From Yoonia maricola (GTDB lineage Bacteria > Pseudomonadota > Alphaproteobacteria > Rhodobacterales > Rhodobacteraceae): a DNA stretch of 64,000 bases. A model generated the notes under the pieces. The model searched no databases. It saw only the letters and a program-made list of their open reading frames with translations, and was not told the origin of the DNA. The stretch lies in the NCBI RefSeq assembly GCF_002797915.1, contig NZ_PGTY01000002.1, positions 62,001 to 126,000 on the forward strand. Direction: 5' to 3'. Shown one piece after another: positions 9,521 through 19,696 of this stretch. The position numbers and the translations under genes were made by a program. Positions within the stretch are counted from its first letter, which is position 1. Every line of letters starts with the position of its first letter.

Positions 9521-9541
9521 GGCCATGCGCCGTTGAAAAGT

Positions 9542-9571
9542 GACCGGCCCCTAAACCGGGCCGGTCGTTTT
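9542..9571 (+). terminator. Rho-independent terminator between dnaK and dnaJ
   Basis: Perfect 9-bp stem GACCGGCCC / GGGCCGGTC (9542-9550 and 9558-9566), a 7-base loop, then GTTTT. It lies between co-directional dnaK and dnaJ, so it probably reduces read-through and sets the DnaK:DnaJ ratio rather than ending the operon completely. Confidence 0.75.
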
Positions 9572-9593
9572 CATTCCCAAGGGGGAAAAATTC

Positions 9594-10739
9594 ATGGCAA
9601 AACGTGACTATTACGATGTTCTTGGTGTCGCCAAAGGCGCAGATGCTGCTGCCATCAAAAAAGCCTATCGCCAAAAGGCGAAAGAGCTGCACCCAGACCG
9701 CAATTCCGACAATCCAAACGCCGAAGCACAGTTCAAAGAAGCCAATGAGGCTTATGAAGTTCTAAAAGACGAGAATAAGAAAGCCGCCTATGACCGCTAT
9801 GGTCACGCCGCTTTTGAAAACGGCATGGGCGGTGGCGGCGGGCCACGCGGTGGCCAAGGCGACTTTGGCAGCGCGTTCTCTGACGTGTTTGACGATCTGT
9901 TTGGCGACTTCATGGGCGGTGGCCGTGGCGGCGGTGGCAGGCGAAGTACGGCGCAGCGCGGGAATGACCTGCGCTATAATCTGCGGATCAACCTTGAAGA
10001 TGCCTTTGCAGGCATGCAGAAAACCATCACCGTCCCAACAGCCGTTGGCTGTGGCGCCTGTAACGGCACCGGCGCCGAGGGCGGATCAGAACCGCAGACC
10101 TGCCCCACATGTTCCGGCATGGGCAAGGTCCGCGCGCAGCAAGGTTTCTTCACCGTTGAACGGACCTGTCCGACCTGTTCGGGTATGGGCCAGATTATCA
10201 AGGACCCCTGCAACACCTGCCACGGTCAAGGCCGCGTCGAGAAAGAGAAGTCGCTTTCCGTCAACATCCCAGCGGGTGTTGAAACCGGTACGCGTATCCG
10301 CCTTGCTGGCGAAGGCGAGGCAGGCATGCGCGGCGGGCCAACCGGTGACCTTTATATCTTTATCGAGGTTCAGGATCATGCGCTGTTTGAGCGTGAAAGT
10401 ACCAACCTTTACTGCCGCGTGCCTGTGTCCATCGCGACTGCGGCGCTTGGTGGTGAGATTGAAGTGCCAACAATCGACGGTGGTCGCAGCCGGGTGAAAG
10501 TACCCGAAGGGTCGCAATCAGGTCGCCAAATGCGTTTGCGCGGCAAAGGCATGCCCGCGCTGCGTGGCGGTAACACAGGCGATATGTTCATTGAACTGGC
10601 CGTTGAGACACCCGTAAAACTGACATCGCGCCAGCGCGAAATCCTCAAGGAATTTGACCAACTCAGCGAAGAGAATAATCCACAAGGGTCCAGCTTCTTC
10701 GACAGTGTCAAAAGCTTTTGGGACTCGATGAAGGGTTAG
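9594..10739 (+). CDS. dnaJ: Chaperone protein DnaJ (Hsp40)
   Basis: A 381-residue type I DnaJ. The J domain is at residues 1-70 with HPD at 33-35. A Gly/Phe-rich linker covers about 77-112, including [13 protein letters not shown]. Four CxxCxGxG zinc repeats ([16 protein letters not shown] twice, CNTCHGQG) lie between about 146 and 206, followed by the C-terminal substrate-binding domains. It stimulates DnaK ATPase and delivers clients. A GGGGGA ribosome-binding site precedes the ATG. It is downstream of the partial terminator after dnaK. Confidence 0.98.
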   Translation: MAKRDYYDVLGVAKGADAAAIKKAYRQKAKELHPDRNSDNPNAEAQFKEANEAYEVLKDENKKAAYDRYGHAAFENGMGGGGGPRGGQGDFGSAFSDVFDDLFGDFMGGGRGGGGRRSTAQRGNDLRYNLRINLEDAFAGMQKTITVPTAVGCGACNGTGAEGGSEPQTCPTCSGMGKVRAQQGFFTVERTCPTCSGMGQIIKDPCNTCHGQGRVEKEKSLSVNIPAGVETGTRIRLAGEGEAGMRGGPTGDLYIFIEVQDHALFERESTNLYCRVPVSIATAALGGEIEVPTIDGGRSRVKVPEGSQSGRQMRLRGKGMPALRGGNTGDMFIELAVETPVKLTSRQREILKEFDQLSEENNPQGSSFFDSVKSFWDSMKG

Positions 10740-10780
10740 CGTTAACCACGCAGTAACCATGGCTTTGGCAGAGTAGGGGG

Positions 10781-11548
10781 ATGACTCACTTTGCCGAAGC
10801 ACCCTCCTTGTTTGCAGACCATGATGATGTGACCGAAGTTTTGCCTTTGGCCAAAGGCAAGGTCCCATCCTACATGCGCGACCACCGCAAACGGCTGCGC
10901 GAACGCTTCTTGTCTGGTGGTGCGGCAGCGATCCCCGATTATGAAATGCTGGAACTTGTTCTGTTTCGTGCCATCCCGCGACAGGACGTCAAACCGCTGG
11001 CGCGGGACCTGATCGACACTTTTGGCGACTTCAATCGTGTGCTCTCAGCGCCGGCGACCCAACTATCCACAGTAAAAGGGGTCGGAGACGCCGTTCTTCT
11101 CGAACTGAAAATCGTAGAGGCGGCAGCCCACCGCCTGTCACGCGCTAAGATCATGCAACGCCATGTGTTATCCAGCTGGGACGCGCTGCTGGACTACTGC
11201 CATACCATCATGGCCCACCGTGAAACTGAACAGTTTCGCATTCTGTTTCTGGACACCAAGAACACTGTAATCGCAGACGAAGAACAGGCCAAAGGGACGG
11301 TTGATCATGTTCCGGTTTACCCGCGCGAGGTGGTCAAACGGGCGCTGGAACTGAACGCCAGCGCGCTGATTCTTGTGCATAATCACCCCTCTGGTGATCC
11401 CACACCGTCTGACGCTGACATTCAGATGACCCGTCAGATTGATAAGGCTACCAAGGCACTGGGAATCACAGTGCACGATCATCTGATTATAGGAAAGTCG
11501 AATGAGACCAGCTTTCGTGCACTTGGTCTGTTTGACGATGCGGGCTAG
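10781..11548 (+). CDS. radC: RadC family protein (JAB/MPN+ domain)
   Basis: A 255-residue protein with an N-terminal helix-hairpin-helix region (about 35-120, including [13 protein letters not shown]) and a C-terminal JAB-like metalloprotease domain. The zinc motif [12 protein letters not shown] at 200-211 is intact. RadC is historically called a DNA-repair protein, but its biochemical activity is not settled. It lies 41 bp after dnaJ in the same orientation and may share its transcript. Its TAG overlaps the stop of the convergent gene at 11545. Confidence 0.93.
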   Translation: MTHFAEAPSLFADHDDVTEVLPLAKGKVPSYMRDHRKRLRERFLSGGAAAIPDYEMLELVLFRAIPRQDVKPLARDLIDTFGDFNRVLSAPATQLSTVKGVGDAVLLELKIVEAAAHRLSRAKIMQRHVLSSWDALLDYCHTIMAHRETEQFRILFLDTKNTVIADEEQAKGTVDHVPVYPREVVKRALELNASALILVHNHPSGDPTPSDADIQMTRQIDKATKALGITVHDHLIIGKSNETSFRALGLFDDAG

Positions 11549-12537
11549 TTTGACGCGATTGTAAGATCAGAAAACTTGTCACCAAAGAAAACAACTTCGC
11601 CAATGTAGCTGCAGGGTGGTATCAGCGCCACGATTTGGGTGCTGACAAGCGTTTGTCCAGCATTCGTTTGAATGGTCGTCGCATCGATTTCGCGACCGCA
11701 ATTCTGAGGGCTCACCGTCACACCCACCCGCAGATCAACCCCGCCATCGCGGTTCATCTGACCCTCAGGAAAGGTGTACACTTCGGCTTGGTATGGAATT
11801 TCCGCATCGGCATCGCCAACATAGACGACGAAACCGTTCTTGCCCTCGCGGGTGTCTTGCGGTGAATGCAATGACGCCGACCAGACATGGCCGGGATCAC
11901 CGATCTGCGCGCCGTTTTCCAACGCATGCAGGCGCATGTTGTCGGCAGTCTCCCACTGCAGGACGGCGCGATCATATTGGCGCAGCTCTGGTACAAAAAT
12001 TTTTGTTGAGGCCTGCAGAACGTTGTTAAACGTCACCTTGAATTCGGCGTCCGTCATAAGCGCTGGAATGCGCACGGTGGCGTTGCCGTCACTGTCGGTA
12101 TTGGATGCAACCCGCATGCCGCTGTGGGACACAGCAAACGCCTGATTTTCCGCACACGGGGCAGAAAGGGACAAGGCAACCATCGCAGCAGGTTCGCGCG
12201 CGGCAGATAACGTGGCTTCACATCCCGCGATCGGTGCGGCCATGATCATCTCAAATGCGGGGGTCGCCATTTCGCCATAAACAGCATCCACTGCGACCAC
12301 GCGTTGGACGTTGGCCGCATGGTTCAAAGGTGTCGTCACGATGTCTGGCATCCCAAATACAGGTTGCCCCTGCGCATTGGTCGACAACATCAAAGTGCGC
12401 GGTGCTTTGTTATAGGCGTCTTCACCCTTACCATCACCAACACGTGGCGTCGTTTCACCGTACTGCACAAGAAACCCAAGGGTCACAGCAATGGTCAGCG
12501 TCGACGCGACAGTTTTGATCGTGTTAAAGCGAGACAT
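11545..12537 (-). CDS. Conserved exported protein of unknown function
   Basis: A 330-residue protein I do not recognise as a characterised family. The N-terminus [20 protein letters not shown] is a membrane anchor or uncleaved signal, and the rest is soluble, beta-rich in appearance, with several cysteines ([25 protein letters not shown]) that could form periplasmic disulfides. The start is taken at the ATG at 12537, six bases after GAGGG; another ATG lies two codons earlier. It follows secA on the same strand at about 100 bp, so it may be co-transcribed, and it converges on radC. A secretion-related role is only a guess from position. Confidence 0.7.
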   Translation of the reverse strand: MSRFNTIKTVASTLTIAVTLGFLVQYGETTPRVGDGKGEDAYNKAPRTLMLSTNAQGQPVFGMPDIVTTPLNHAANVQRVVAVDAVYGEMATPAFEMIMAAPIAGCEATLSAAREPAAMVALSLSAPCAENQAFAVSHSGMRVASNTDSDGNATVRIPALMTDAEFKVTFNNVLQASTKIFVPELRQYDRAVLQWETADNMRLHALENGAQIGDPGHVWSASLHSPQDTREGKNGFVVYVGDADAEIPYQAEVYTFPEGQMNRDGGVDLRVGVTVSPQNCGREIDATTIQTNAGQTLVSTQIVALIPPCSYIGEVVFFGDKFSDLTIASN

Positions 12538-12640
12538 CCCCATCCCTCACAGCGGCAGAAAGCTGGGATAATGATGTCGTGTTAACGTGACATGAACAGG
12601 ACTGGCAAAAGGTCTTAGCGTGGCTCAAATATGTCCGCAA

Positions 12641-15340
12641 TTAGGCGAGCCTGCCGTGACAATGCTTAAATTTCTTACCTGATCCGCAAGGGCAGAGGTC
12701 ATTGCGGCCGGGGTTACCCCATGTCGTGGGATCATTTTCGTCAAAGCCTTCACGCACCGTGCCCACCGAAGCAGCAGCCGGGGCTGCCGCAGCAGCCGCC
12801 GCGGCAGCTGCTTGCTGTTGCTGACGGATCTGGGCAACCATCTGTTCCTGTTCTTCCTTCGACATAGGCCGGATCTGAGACAGCTTTTTGGTCACATCTG
12901 TGCGCAACCCATCCAGCATGCTTTCAAACAGTTGGAACCCTTCGGTTTTATATTCGTTCAGCGGATCACGCTGCGCATACCCACGGAACCCAACAACTGA
13001 ACGCAAGTGTTCCAGCGTTAGCAGATGCTCGCGCCATTTAGCGTCAATCGTTTGCAGCAAAAGTTGTTTTTCAACGTTGCGCATCGTCTCATCGCCAAAG
13101 GCTTCGGCCTTTTCGCCCATGAACTTGTCAGCAGCCTCTTCCAGCCGTTCGCGGATGTCGTCATCATCGACACCCTCTTCTGCGGCCCAGTCAACGACCG
13201 GCACGTCAAGACCAAGGGTTTCCACCACGCTATCGTGTAGTCCTTGCGTATCCCATTGATCTGCATATGTTTTTGGTGGCATGTAATCGTCAACCAGATC
13301 ATCAATTACCTGGTCGCGCATATCCTTTGTGACCTCAGATAGGTCTTTCGCCTCCATGATGTCGCGGCGTTGCGTAAAGATAACCTTCCGCTGCTCATTC
13401 ATCACATCATCAAATTTCAAAAGCTGTTTACGGATGTCAAAGTTACGACCTTCGACTTTCGCCTGTGCCCGTTCCAGCGACTTGTTCACCCAAGGGTGTA
13501 CAATCGCTTCGCCCTCTTTCATGCCCAGACCAGACAGTACCTTGTCCAACCGGTCGGAGCCAAAAATGCGCATCAGATCGTCTTCCAAAGAAAGGAAGAA
13601 GGCCGAACGCCCCGGGTCACCCTGACGGCCCGAACGGCCACGCAGCTGGTTATCAATACGGCGGCTTTCATGGCGTTCGGTCGCCAGCACGAACAGACCA
13701 CCGGCAGCTTTCACCTTTTCCTTCTCGTCGGCTACTTCCGCTTCAATGCGCGCACGTACCTCTTCGATGTCAGCCTCTGGGGTCTCGGCCATCGCTTGTA
13801 GCACGCGCATTTCCACGTTGCCGCCCAACTGAATGTCAGTACCCCGGCCGGCCATGTTGGTCGCAATCGTGACGGCATTCAGCTTGCCCGCATCTGCAAC
13901 GATCTGCGCTTCCTGCTCATGTTGCCGGGCGTTAAGCACGTTAAAAGTGATTCCCTCGGCTTTCAGCATCTCCGCCAAGGCTTCGGACTTCTCAATCGAT
14001 GTCGTACCCACAAGAATAGGCTGACCTTTCGCATGGGCCTCTTTAATTTCATCAACGACACCGGCAAATTTCTCACGCGCGGTGCGATAAACCTGATCGT
14101 CTTCATCAATCCGTGCGATGGGGCGATTGGTCGGCACCTCAACAACGCCCAAGCGATAGATTTCCTGAAATTCCTCAGCCTCGGTCGCCGCTGTACCGGT
14201 CATGCCGCCCAGTTTGTCGTAAAGGCGAAAGTAGTTCTGGAAGGTAACCGATGCCAAAGTCACATTCTCAGGCTTGATCGAGCAGCCCTCTTTCGCTTCA
14301 ATCGCCTGATGAAGACCATCGGACAAGCGCCGACCGGCCATCATGCGGCCAGTAAATTCGTCAATCAGCACAACTTCATCATCGCGCACGATATAGTCTT
14401 TATCTTTGGTAAAGAGTTTGTGGGCCCGCAACGCCTGATTGACGTGATGCACCAACGTAGCACTTTCCGGGTCATAAAGCGTTTGGCCCTCCGGCAGGAG
14501 GCCTGATGCGCTGAGCTTTTCTTCCAGAAAGTCGTTGCCTTCATCGTTGAATGTCACCTGACGGGTCTTTTCGTCCAGCGTATAAAGCTCATCAGCGACG
14601 TCTGGGATCACTTTATCAATTGTCGCATACATCTCAGACCGGTCCTGGGCGGGACCAGAGATAATCAGCGGCGTCCGCGCCTCGTCGATCAGGATACTGT
14701 CGACTTCGTCTACAATCGCAAAGTTGTGGTCACGCTGGAACATCTGGTCCAGCTCGGACTTCATATTGTCGCGCAGGTAATCAAAGCCCAGCTCATTGTT
14801 GGTGGCATAGGTCACGTCACAAGCATAGGCAGCCTTCTTCTCATCCTCAGGCTGCTGGGGATAGATCACGCCGGTTGTCAGGCCCAAAGCGCCGTAAACC
14901 TTGCTCATCCATTCCGCATCACGCCGCGCCAGATAGTCGTTTACGGTCACGATGTGCACGCCTTTGCCTGTCAGCGCGTTCAGGTAGGCGGGGAAGGTCG
15001 CAACAAGGGTTTTGCCCTCACCCGTCTTCATCTCGGCGATGTTACCCTGATGCAAAAAGATACCACCCTTCAGCTGCGTATCAAATGCACGCAGGCCCAG
15101 CGCGCGCTTGGCCGCCTCACGGCAGTTGGCGAATGCTTCGGGCAACATCGCATCAAGGCTTTCACCACCCATCGCACGTTGGGCTAGCTCTTCCGTCTTG
15201 CTCTTGATCTCCTCGTCAGACAGCGCCTCGAATTCCGGCTCCAACGCATTGATCTTGTCAACCAAGGGGCGAGCCGCTTTGACTTTGCGGTCGTTTGCGG
15301 TGCCAAACACCTTTTTGGCAATCGTTCCGAAACCCAGCAT
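12641..15340 (-). CDS. secA: Preprotein translocase ATPase SecA
   Basis: An 899-residue motor protein driving Sec-dependent export. Visible are the Walker A-type motif MKTGEGKTL (104-112), [14 protein letters not shown], the helicase motif [10 protein letters not shown], and the C-terminal zinc tail [14 protein letters not shown] that binds SecB and phospholipid. An alanine- and glutamine-rich linker precedes the tail. The start is set at [13 protein letters not shown], with GGAG five bases upstream; an ATG 12 codons further upstream is a poor fit to the family. Divergent from the isomerase gene at 15536. Confidence 0.97.
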   Translation of the reverse strand: MLGFGTIAKKVFGTANDRKVKAARPLVDKINALEPEFEALSDEEIKSKTEELAQRAMGGESLDAMLPEAFANCREAAKRALGLRAFDTQLKGGIFLHQGNIAEMKTGEGKTLVATFPAYLNALTGKGVHIVTVNDYLARRDAEWMSKVYGALGLTTGVIYPQQPEDEKKAAYACDVTYATNNELGFDYLRDNMKSELDQMFQRDHNFAIVDEVDSILIDEARTPLIISGPAQDRSEMYATIDKVIPDVADELYTLDEKTRQVTFNDEGNDFLEEKLSASGLLPEGQTLYDPESATLVHHVNQALRAHKLFTKDKDYIVRDDEVVLIDEFTGRMMAGRRLSDGLHQAIEAKEGCSIKPENVTLASVTFQNYFRLYDKLGGMTGTAATEAEEFQEIYRLGVVEVPTNRPIARIDEDDQVYRTAREKFAGVVDEIKEAHAKGQPILVGTTSIEKSEALAEMLKAEGITFNVLNARQHEQEAQIVADAGKLNAVTIATNMAGRGTDIQLGGNVEMRVLQAMAETPEADIEEVRARIEAEVADEKEKVKAAGGLFVLATERHESRRIDNQLRGRSGRQGDPGRSAFFLSLEDDLMRIFGSDRLDKVLSGLGMKEGEAIVHPWVNKSLERAQAKVEGRNFDIRKQLLKFDDVMNEQRKVIFTQRRDIMEAKDLSEVTKDMRDQVIDDLVDDYMPPKTYADQWDTQGLHDSVVETLGLDVPVVDWAAEEGVDDDDIRERLEEAADKFMGEKAEAFGDETMRNVEKQLLLQTIDAKWREHLLTLEHLRSVVGFRGYAQRDPLNEYKTEGFQLFESMLDGLRTDVTKKLSQIRPMSKEEQEQMVAQIRQQQQAAAAAAAAAAPAAASVGTVREGFDENDPTTWGNPGRNDLCPCGSGKKFKHCHGRLA

Positions 15341-15499
15341 ATTTTCTCCGGCGGCGCGTCTGCGCCTGTCTGACATCTATTTGAGAGGAGGTCGCTTGTA
15401 GGCCCGGTGAAGGCCACATAGAAAGGGCCAAGATTGGGGAACTATCCGGCCTCCTCGAGGCATCTCTGGGATGTAAGGGGCCGCTCCTACAGTGTCAAC

Positions 15500-15517
15500 G
15501 CCGCGGGCTTTCGCGGC
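15500..15517 (+). promoter_or_regulatory. GC-rich hairpin in the leader of the isomerase gene
   Basis: GCCGCG (15500-15505) and CGCGGC (15512-15517) form a 6-bp stem with a 6-base loop, ending 18 bases before the ATG at 15536 and 5 bases before the AAGGGA ribosome-binding site. There is no T run, so it is not a terminator; it might affect translation or mRNA stability. Confidence 0.35.
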
Positions 15518-15535
15518 CTAACAAGGGAACGTTTA

Positions 15536-16381
15536 ATGCTGAAACATGTTACATTTTTGGGTGCGACAGCCGTAGCTGCGATTTTGTCCACCAGCGCTGT
15601 CGCCCAAGAGGACGTGACCGCCGAAACTGTTGTGGCCACTGTCGGTGATACGGAAATCACCATGGGTGAAGTTATTATCGCACGCACGCAGCTTCCCCCC
15701 CAATATGCACAGCTGCCGGTTGATGCGCTTTTCAATGGTTTGATTGATCAGCTGATCCAACAGCAACTGTTGGCAGATGAATCCGAAGGCGCATCCGCCA
15801 AGATCGAATATACCCTTACCAATGAACGCCGGGCGTTGGTCGCTGGTGATGTCATCACGGCGATTGCAGATAACGCAGTGACAGATGCTGATGTGCAGGC
15901 CGCCTATGATGCGCGCTTTGCAGATGCCGAAGAAGTTCAGGAATTCAATGCGGCACACCTGCTTGTCGAAACCGAGGAAGAGGCCATCGCCGCCAAAGCG
16001 CGGCTTGATGAAGGAGCCGCCTTTGCAGATGTGGCGCGCGACGTGTCCACCGGACCGACAGGACCGAATGGCGGCAACCTTGGCTGGTTCGGCGCTGGCG
16101 CCATGGTCCCCGCATTCGAAGAAGCCATCGCAGCGCTTGAGGTTGGCGGCATCACAGAACCGTTCGAGACGCAGTTTGGCTGGCATGTAGCCACCTTGCT
16201 GGAAACACGGGTGCAGGAACGCCCAACGCTGGAACAGCTCAAACCCCAACTCACGAGCGAACTGCAAGAAGCCGCCGTTTCCGCGCGTCTGGAGGAGCTT
16301 GCTGCGGCCCAGACGATCACAAAGCCGGAACCCGGTGAATTCGACCCGGCCCTGATTGACGCGCTTAATTTGCTGGATTGA
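15536..16381 (+). CDS. Parvulin-type peptidyl-prolyl cis-trans isomerase, periplasmic
   Basis: A 281-residue protein with a signal peptide (MLKHVTFLGATAVAAILSTS, cleavage likely after AVA near residue 22), a SurA/PrsA-like N-terminal region and a PpiC rotamase domain at about 135-230 (HLLVETEEEA, GGNLGWFG, PFETQFGWHV). It should assist folding of exported proteins in the periplasm. The start is chosen at the ATG at 15536, seven bases after AAGGGA. It is divergent from secA, a sensible pairing of secretion and folding, and lies just before argJ (6 bp) in the same orientation. Confidence 0.92.
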   Translation: MLKHVTFLGATAVAAILSTSAVAQEDVTAETVVATVGDTEITMGEVIIARTQLPPQYAQLPVDALFNGLIDQLIQQQLLADESEGASAKIEYTLTNERRALVAGDVITAIADNAVTDADVQAAYDARFADAEEVQEFNAAHLLVETEEEAIAAKARLDEGAAFADVARDVSTGPTGPNGGNLGWFGAGAMVPAFEEAIAALEVGGITEPFETQFGWHVATLLETRVQERPTLEQLKPQLTSELQEAAVSARLEELAAAQTITKPEPGEFDPALIDALNLLD

Positions 16382-16387
16382 TCAGCC

Positions 16388-17602
16388 GTGCCTGTGTCAC
16401 CACTGGCCCCCGCCGGATTTCCACAATTGCCGGAAATTGGCGGGGCCACATTCGCAGCCACCGCTGCGGGTGTGAAATATGAAGGCCGCAAGGATGTGAT
16501 GCTCGCGGTATTGACGGCCGGCACATCAATCGCCGGTGTCTTTACGCGGTCAGCAACGCGTGCGGCACCTGTATTAGACTGCCAACACAAACTGAGCGGT
16601 GACAGCAACGCGCCAGCAGCAATCCTTGTGAACGCAGGCAACGCCAACGCATTTACCGGCAAAAATGGGGATGGCAGTGTCGCGGCGCTCACTGCGGCGG
16701 TTGAGACCACGACAGGCGTGCCGCAATCACGGGTCTTTACCGCATCCACCGGCGTGATTGGTGAGCCGCTGCCACATGACAGGATCACCAGCAAGATTGC
16801 CACATTGCACGCCGATCAGGCACCCGCTGCCATCGCGGATGCGGCAGAGGCCATCATGACAACCGATACTTTTGCCAAGGGGGCATCGGCAGAGGTCAGC
16901 ATTAACGGTCAAACCGTCAAGATTGCTGGCATCGCCAAAGGCTCTGGCATGATTGCGCCCGATATGGCGACCATGTTGGTTTTCATCTTTACGGATGCGC
17001 AGATTGCACAGGATGACCTGCAAAATGTTCTGTCTAAACTGAACACCAAGACGTTCAACTGCATCACTGTTGATAGCGACACATCGACCTCTGACACGCT
17101 TTTGGTTGCCGCAACCGGGGCATCCGGTGTGGATGTGACCGGGAACGTAGCCTTCGACGATGCTTTGCATAACGTCATGCGTGATCTGGCCCATCAGGTT
17201 GTACGCGATGGCGAAGGGGCAACAAAATTTGTTGAGGTTCAGGTCACCGGCGCGCAAAGCGACACCGACGCGCGCAAAGTGGCCATGGCTATCGCCAACT
17301 CTCCCCTCGTGAAAACGGCGATTGCCGGGGAAGACGCCAACTGGGGGCGCGTCGTCATGGCCGTTGGAAAATCCGGGGCGGCGGCGGATCGTGACCGGCT
17401 GAGCATTCGGTTTGGTGATATCACCGTAGCAGAGAACGGATGGCGCGCGCCCGACTATTCGGAAGAGGCGGCAAGCATCTATATGAAGAATGCGGAACTG
17501 ACACTGGGTGTTGATCTGGGAATTGGAAGCGGCGAAAGCACGGTCTGGACCTGCGATCTGACCCATGGCTACATCACAATCAACGCAGATTATCGGTCAT
17601 GA
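16388..17602 (+). CDS. argJ: Bifunctional glutamate N-acetyltransferase / N-acetylglutamate synthase
   Basis: A 404-residue ArgJ that transfers acetyl from N-acetylornithine to glutamate in arginine biosynthesis. The self-cleavage and nucleophile motif ATML (194-197, Thr195) sits in KGSGMIAPDMATMLVF. The start codon is GTG, six bases after the isomerase stop. The stop overlaps the mutT start as ATGA. Whether the enzyme also accepts acetyl-CoA (bifunctional) or is monofunctional cannot be told from sequence. argG is elsewhere in the window at 53271. Confidence 0.95.
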   Translation: MPVSPLAPAGFPQLPEIGGATFAATAAGVKYEGRKDVMLAVLTAGTSIAGVFTRSATRAAPVLDCQHKLSGDSNAPAAILVNAGNANAFTGKNGDGSVAALTAAVETTTGVPQSRVFTASTGVIGEPLPHDRITSKIATLHADQAPAAIADAAEAIMTTDTFAKGASAEVSINGQTVKIAGIAKGSGMIAPDMATMLVFIFTDAQIAQDDLQNVLSKLNTKTFNCITVDSDTSTSDTLLVAATGASGVDVTGNVAFDDALHNVMRDLAHQVVRDGEGATKFVEVQVTGAQSDTDARKVAMAIANSPLVKTAIAGEDANWGRVVMAVGKSGAAADRDRLSIRFGDITVAENGWRAPDYSEEAASIYMKNAELTLGVDLGIGSGESTVWTCDLTHGYITINADYRS

Positions 17603-17997
17603 AGACGGTCTTGGTTTCAGCGGTCGCGTTGATCGACGCTGACGGGCGCATCCTTTTGGCGCAACGCCCGGAAGGCAAATCAATGGCAGGGCTGTGGGAA
17701 TTTCCCGGCGGCAAAGTCGAGGATGGCGAAACGCCAGAGGTCGCCTTGATCCGCGAGTTGCAGGAAGAGTTGGGGATCGACACTTGGGCGTCCTGCCTTG
17801 CCCCCCTGACATTTGCCAGCCACAGCTACGCTGATTTTCACCTGCTGATGCCGCTGTTTGCCTGCCGCAAGTGGGAGGGCACGCCACAATCACGCGAAAG
17901 CCAAGCGTTGAAATGGGTGCGGGCGAATGAGTTGCGGGATTATCCGATGCCCGCAGCAGATATCCCGCTGATCCCGATCTTGCGGGACTGGCTTTAG
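17599..17997 (+). CDS. mutT: 8-oxo-dGTP diphosphatase (MutT, Nudix)
   Basis: A 132-residue Nudix hydrolase. The Nudix box runs from G38 to about I60 (GGKVEDGETPE then RELQEELG), with the catalytic REUXEE core. FPGGK before the box and the short length fit MutT, which removes oxidised dGTP from the nucleotide pool. Translationally coupled to argJ (ATGA). The argJ-mutT order is common in Rhodobacteraceae. Its TAG overlaps the stop of the convergent anti-sigma gene. Confidence 0.9.
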   Translation: MKTVLVSAVALIDADGRILLAQRPEGKSMAGLWEFPGGKVEDGETPEVALIRELQEELGIDTWASCLAPLTFASHSYADFHLLMPLFACRKWEGTPQSRESQALKWVRANELRDYPMPAADIPLIPILRDWL

Positions 17998-18761
17998 ATA
18001 TCCAAAGCCGCCGCCGCGGCGATCTCATTCAGGTTTGGCTGGTTTTCCGGACCGATGACAACATAATCCGCCTCACCCGCAGTCCATGACACAAAGTCAA
18101 AACCATTAATCGACTGTTCATTGAACGTCGGTGTTTCTGGCGGCGTCTTACTGGTGCGCTGCAAACACAAGGCGACCACCACGCCATCCGCATCCCGGTA
18201 CATCAGCTGGGCCACTGGTTTGCCGTTGGCAACCACCAGACGGCCACCTTCAAAGGTCAGGCCAAACTCTGTCAGTTCAGGGATGGTAAAGGTGGCCCCA
18301 ACAGTACTACCCAGCCATGTTTCGATGTGATCGGATTCGTCAGCACCCACTTCGACCAAGTGGCGTACCTGACTGGCGTAGATCGCATGATAGTCGGCGA
18401 TATCTGCCAACCACCCAGCCGTTTGGACCGGCGGGTTTTCACCACGAAGGGCATAGCCACCAAAACCACCGATGGCAAAGACAATAAGGCTCGCCGCCAA
18501 AGCGCCCCAGATCGGACGAGACTTCGGAACCTCAGCTTCCGGCATAGGCGTGGATTTGATCAGTTGCGCCAAGGCGAATGGAACAGGGGCGTCCAACTCT
18601 GCCTCAAACTGCTCTTGCGCCAATGCATCAGCCGCAACCAGCGCATCAAGCTCTGCCTGTGCCGTAGGATCTTTTGCCAGCCGCTCTTCAACCGCCTGCG
18701 CTATTGCAGGGTCCAGCTCACCATCCAGATAGGCACTGAGTTGGGTGGACAAATCGGTCAT
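17994..18761 (-). CDS. Membrane-anchored anti-sigma factor
   Basis: A 255-residue protein with an N-terminal cytoplasmic region (1-80) resembling anti-sigma domains (LSAYLDGELDPAIAQAVE), a single membrane segment (about 84-105, WGALAASLIVFAIGGFGGYA) and a periplasmic domain of about 150 residues. No HxxxCxxC zinc motif is seen, so it is not a ZAS-type anti-sigma. It overlaps the sigma gene as ATGA, which supports the pairing. It would hold the sigma factor at the membrane until an envelope signal is sensed; the signal is unknown. Confidence 0.85.
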   Translation of the reverse strand: MTDLSTQLSAYLDGELDPAIAQAVEERLAKDPTAQAELDALVAADALAQEQFEAELDAPVPFALAQLIKSTPMPEAEVPKSRPIWGALAASLIVFAIGGFGGYALRGENPPVQTAGWLADIADYHAIYASQVRHLVEVGADESDHIETWLGSTVGATFTIPELTEFGLTFEGGRLVVANGKPVAQLMYRDADGVVVALCLQRTSKTPPETPTFNEQSINGFDFVSWTAGEADYVVIGPENQPNLNEIAAAAALDI

Positions 18762-19264
18762 GGCGCGCGATGTTCCTCCATTGCCAAACCAGTCATGAGC
18801 TGTTTTCGGGCACGATGAATGCGGCTCATGACGGTTCCAATCGGGATACCCAAAAGGTCAGACGCTTCGCGGTAGCTATACCCTTCGGCACAAACCAGCA
18901 TCAAGGGCTGCGCAAGCTGCTGATCAAGGTCAGCAACTTTGCCCCGCACCTGCTTGGCCTCAAGAACCTCATCAGCGCTGCCTGCGGCCAGCAATTCGGG
19001 TGCGACCTCAGCATCAACTTGACCGGCACCTTGGCGCACCTTGCGCTTTCGGGTTTCGCTAACCCAAAGATTGCGTACGACACGGAACATCCAGCGGTCA
19101 AAAGGCTGGGCCGGGTCATACTGCTGCCACTTCTGGAGTGCTGTCGTACAGGCGTCTTGCAACAGGTCATCTGCATCCGGACCCGAACGTGTAAGGCTCA
19201 GCGCAAAACGACGCAGGCGCGGCAGTAGCGCAATCATTTCGGATTTGAACTGATTTGAGGTCAT
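18758..19264 (-). CDS. ECF (group 4) RNA polymerase sigma factor
   Basis: A 168-residue sigma-70-family protein with only regions 2 and 4. Region 2 is about residues 10-75 (DADDLLQDACTTALQKW, FDRWMFRVVRNLW); region 4 is about 110-160 (EGYSYREASDLLGIPIGTV, then SRIHRARKQL). The start is set at the ATG at 19264; longer in-frame extensions lack family similarity and would cross a hairpin at 19357-19376. It precedes its putative anti-sigma factor with an ATGA overlap. The regulon cannot be predicted here; ECF factors commonly drive their own promoter. Confidence 0.9.
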   Translation of the reverse strand: MTSNQFKSEMIALLPRLRRFALSLTRSGPDADDLLQDACTTALQKWQQYDPAQPFDRWMFRVVRNLWVSETRKRKVRQGAGQVDAEVAPELLAAGSADEVLEAKQVRGKVADLDQQLAQPLMLVCAEGYSYREASDLLGIPIGTVMSRIHRARKQLMTGLAMEEHRAP

Positions 19265-19356
19265 TGCTATCGCATTAATCATCATTGTGTGAACAGCGAC
19301 AATATGTCTGATGATCGACAGATTTAACAGTGACTTTCGATAGATTTTCCCATCAC

Positions 19357-19376
19357 AAAAACCCCATTCGGGGTTA
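19357..19376 (-). terminator. Terminator-like hairpin upstream of the ECF sigma gene
   Basis: On the minus strand AACCCC-GAAT-GGGGTT is followed by TTTG. The stem is 6 bp with a 4-base loop. It lies about 93 bases upstream of the sigma start, so it would either end transcripts from infB or a small RNA, or attenuate the sigma message. Confidence 0.5.
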
Positions 19377-19426
19377 TTTTCTGGAAAGACTGAAAGAACG
19401 CTGTTCACTGTGTTTCACCCACCAAA

Positions 19427-19446
19427 TCACACGCAATTTCACACGC
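19427..19446 (-). repeat. Direct repeat TCACACGC x2 upstream of the ECF sigma gene
   Basis: TCACACGC occurs at 19427-19434 and 19439-19446, starts 12 bp apart (about one helical turn). On the transcribed strand it reads GCGTGTGA twice. Spacing on one face of the helix suggests a protein-binding site near the sigma promoter. No known operator is matched. Confidence 0.4.
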
Positions 19447-19672
19447 TTGAAATAGGACATACAACGGAAAAGCAACAATAAGAGTCACTTTTAGCTGTAT
19501 CTCTATTGCAACAGTACAAACGACCATCACGCCATTGATGCACAGCTTACGCGGTAGGTCGCGAAATTATTCTAACAGATATGAATTTTTTGGGCAGAAT
19601 TTTGGTGTATCTAACGGAAATGACGCCACGTCAGTCAGGTCAAATATGAAGTTTTACCGCTCAGAAACGAAG

Positions 19673-19696
19673 AGGGCGACACCGCAGCGCCGCCCT
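19673..19696 (-). terminator. Probable terminator of the rimP-nusA-ylxR-infB operon
   Basis: Starting 25 bases past the infB stop, AGGGCG (on the minus strand) and CGCCCT form a 6-bp stem with a 12-base GC-rich loop, followed by CTTCGTTTC. The T tract is weak, so termination may be partial. Confidence 0.45.

Noticed and set aside
15341..15376. Twelve-codon N-terminal extension of SecA
   Set aside because: SecA proteins of this group begin at MLG-x-G, which has GGAG at the right distance; the extension is arginine-rich and unlike the family.
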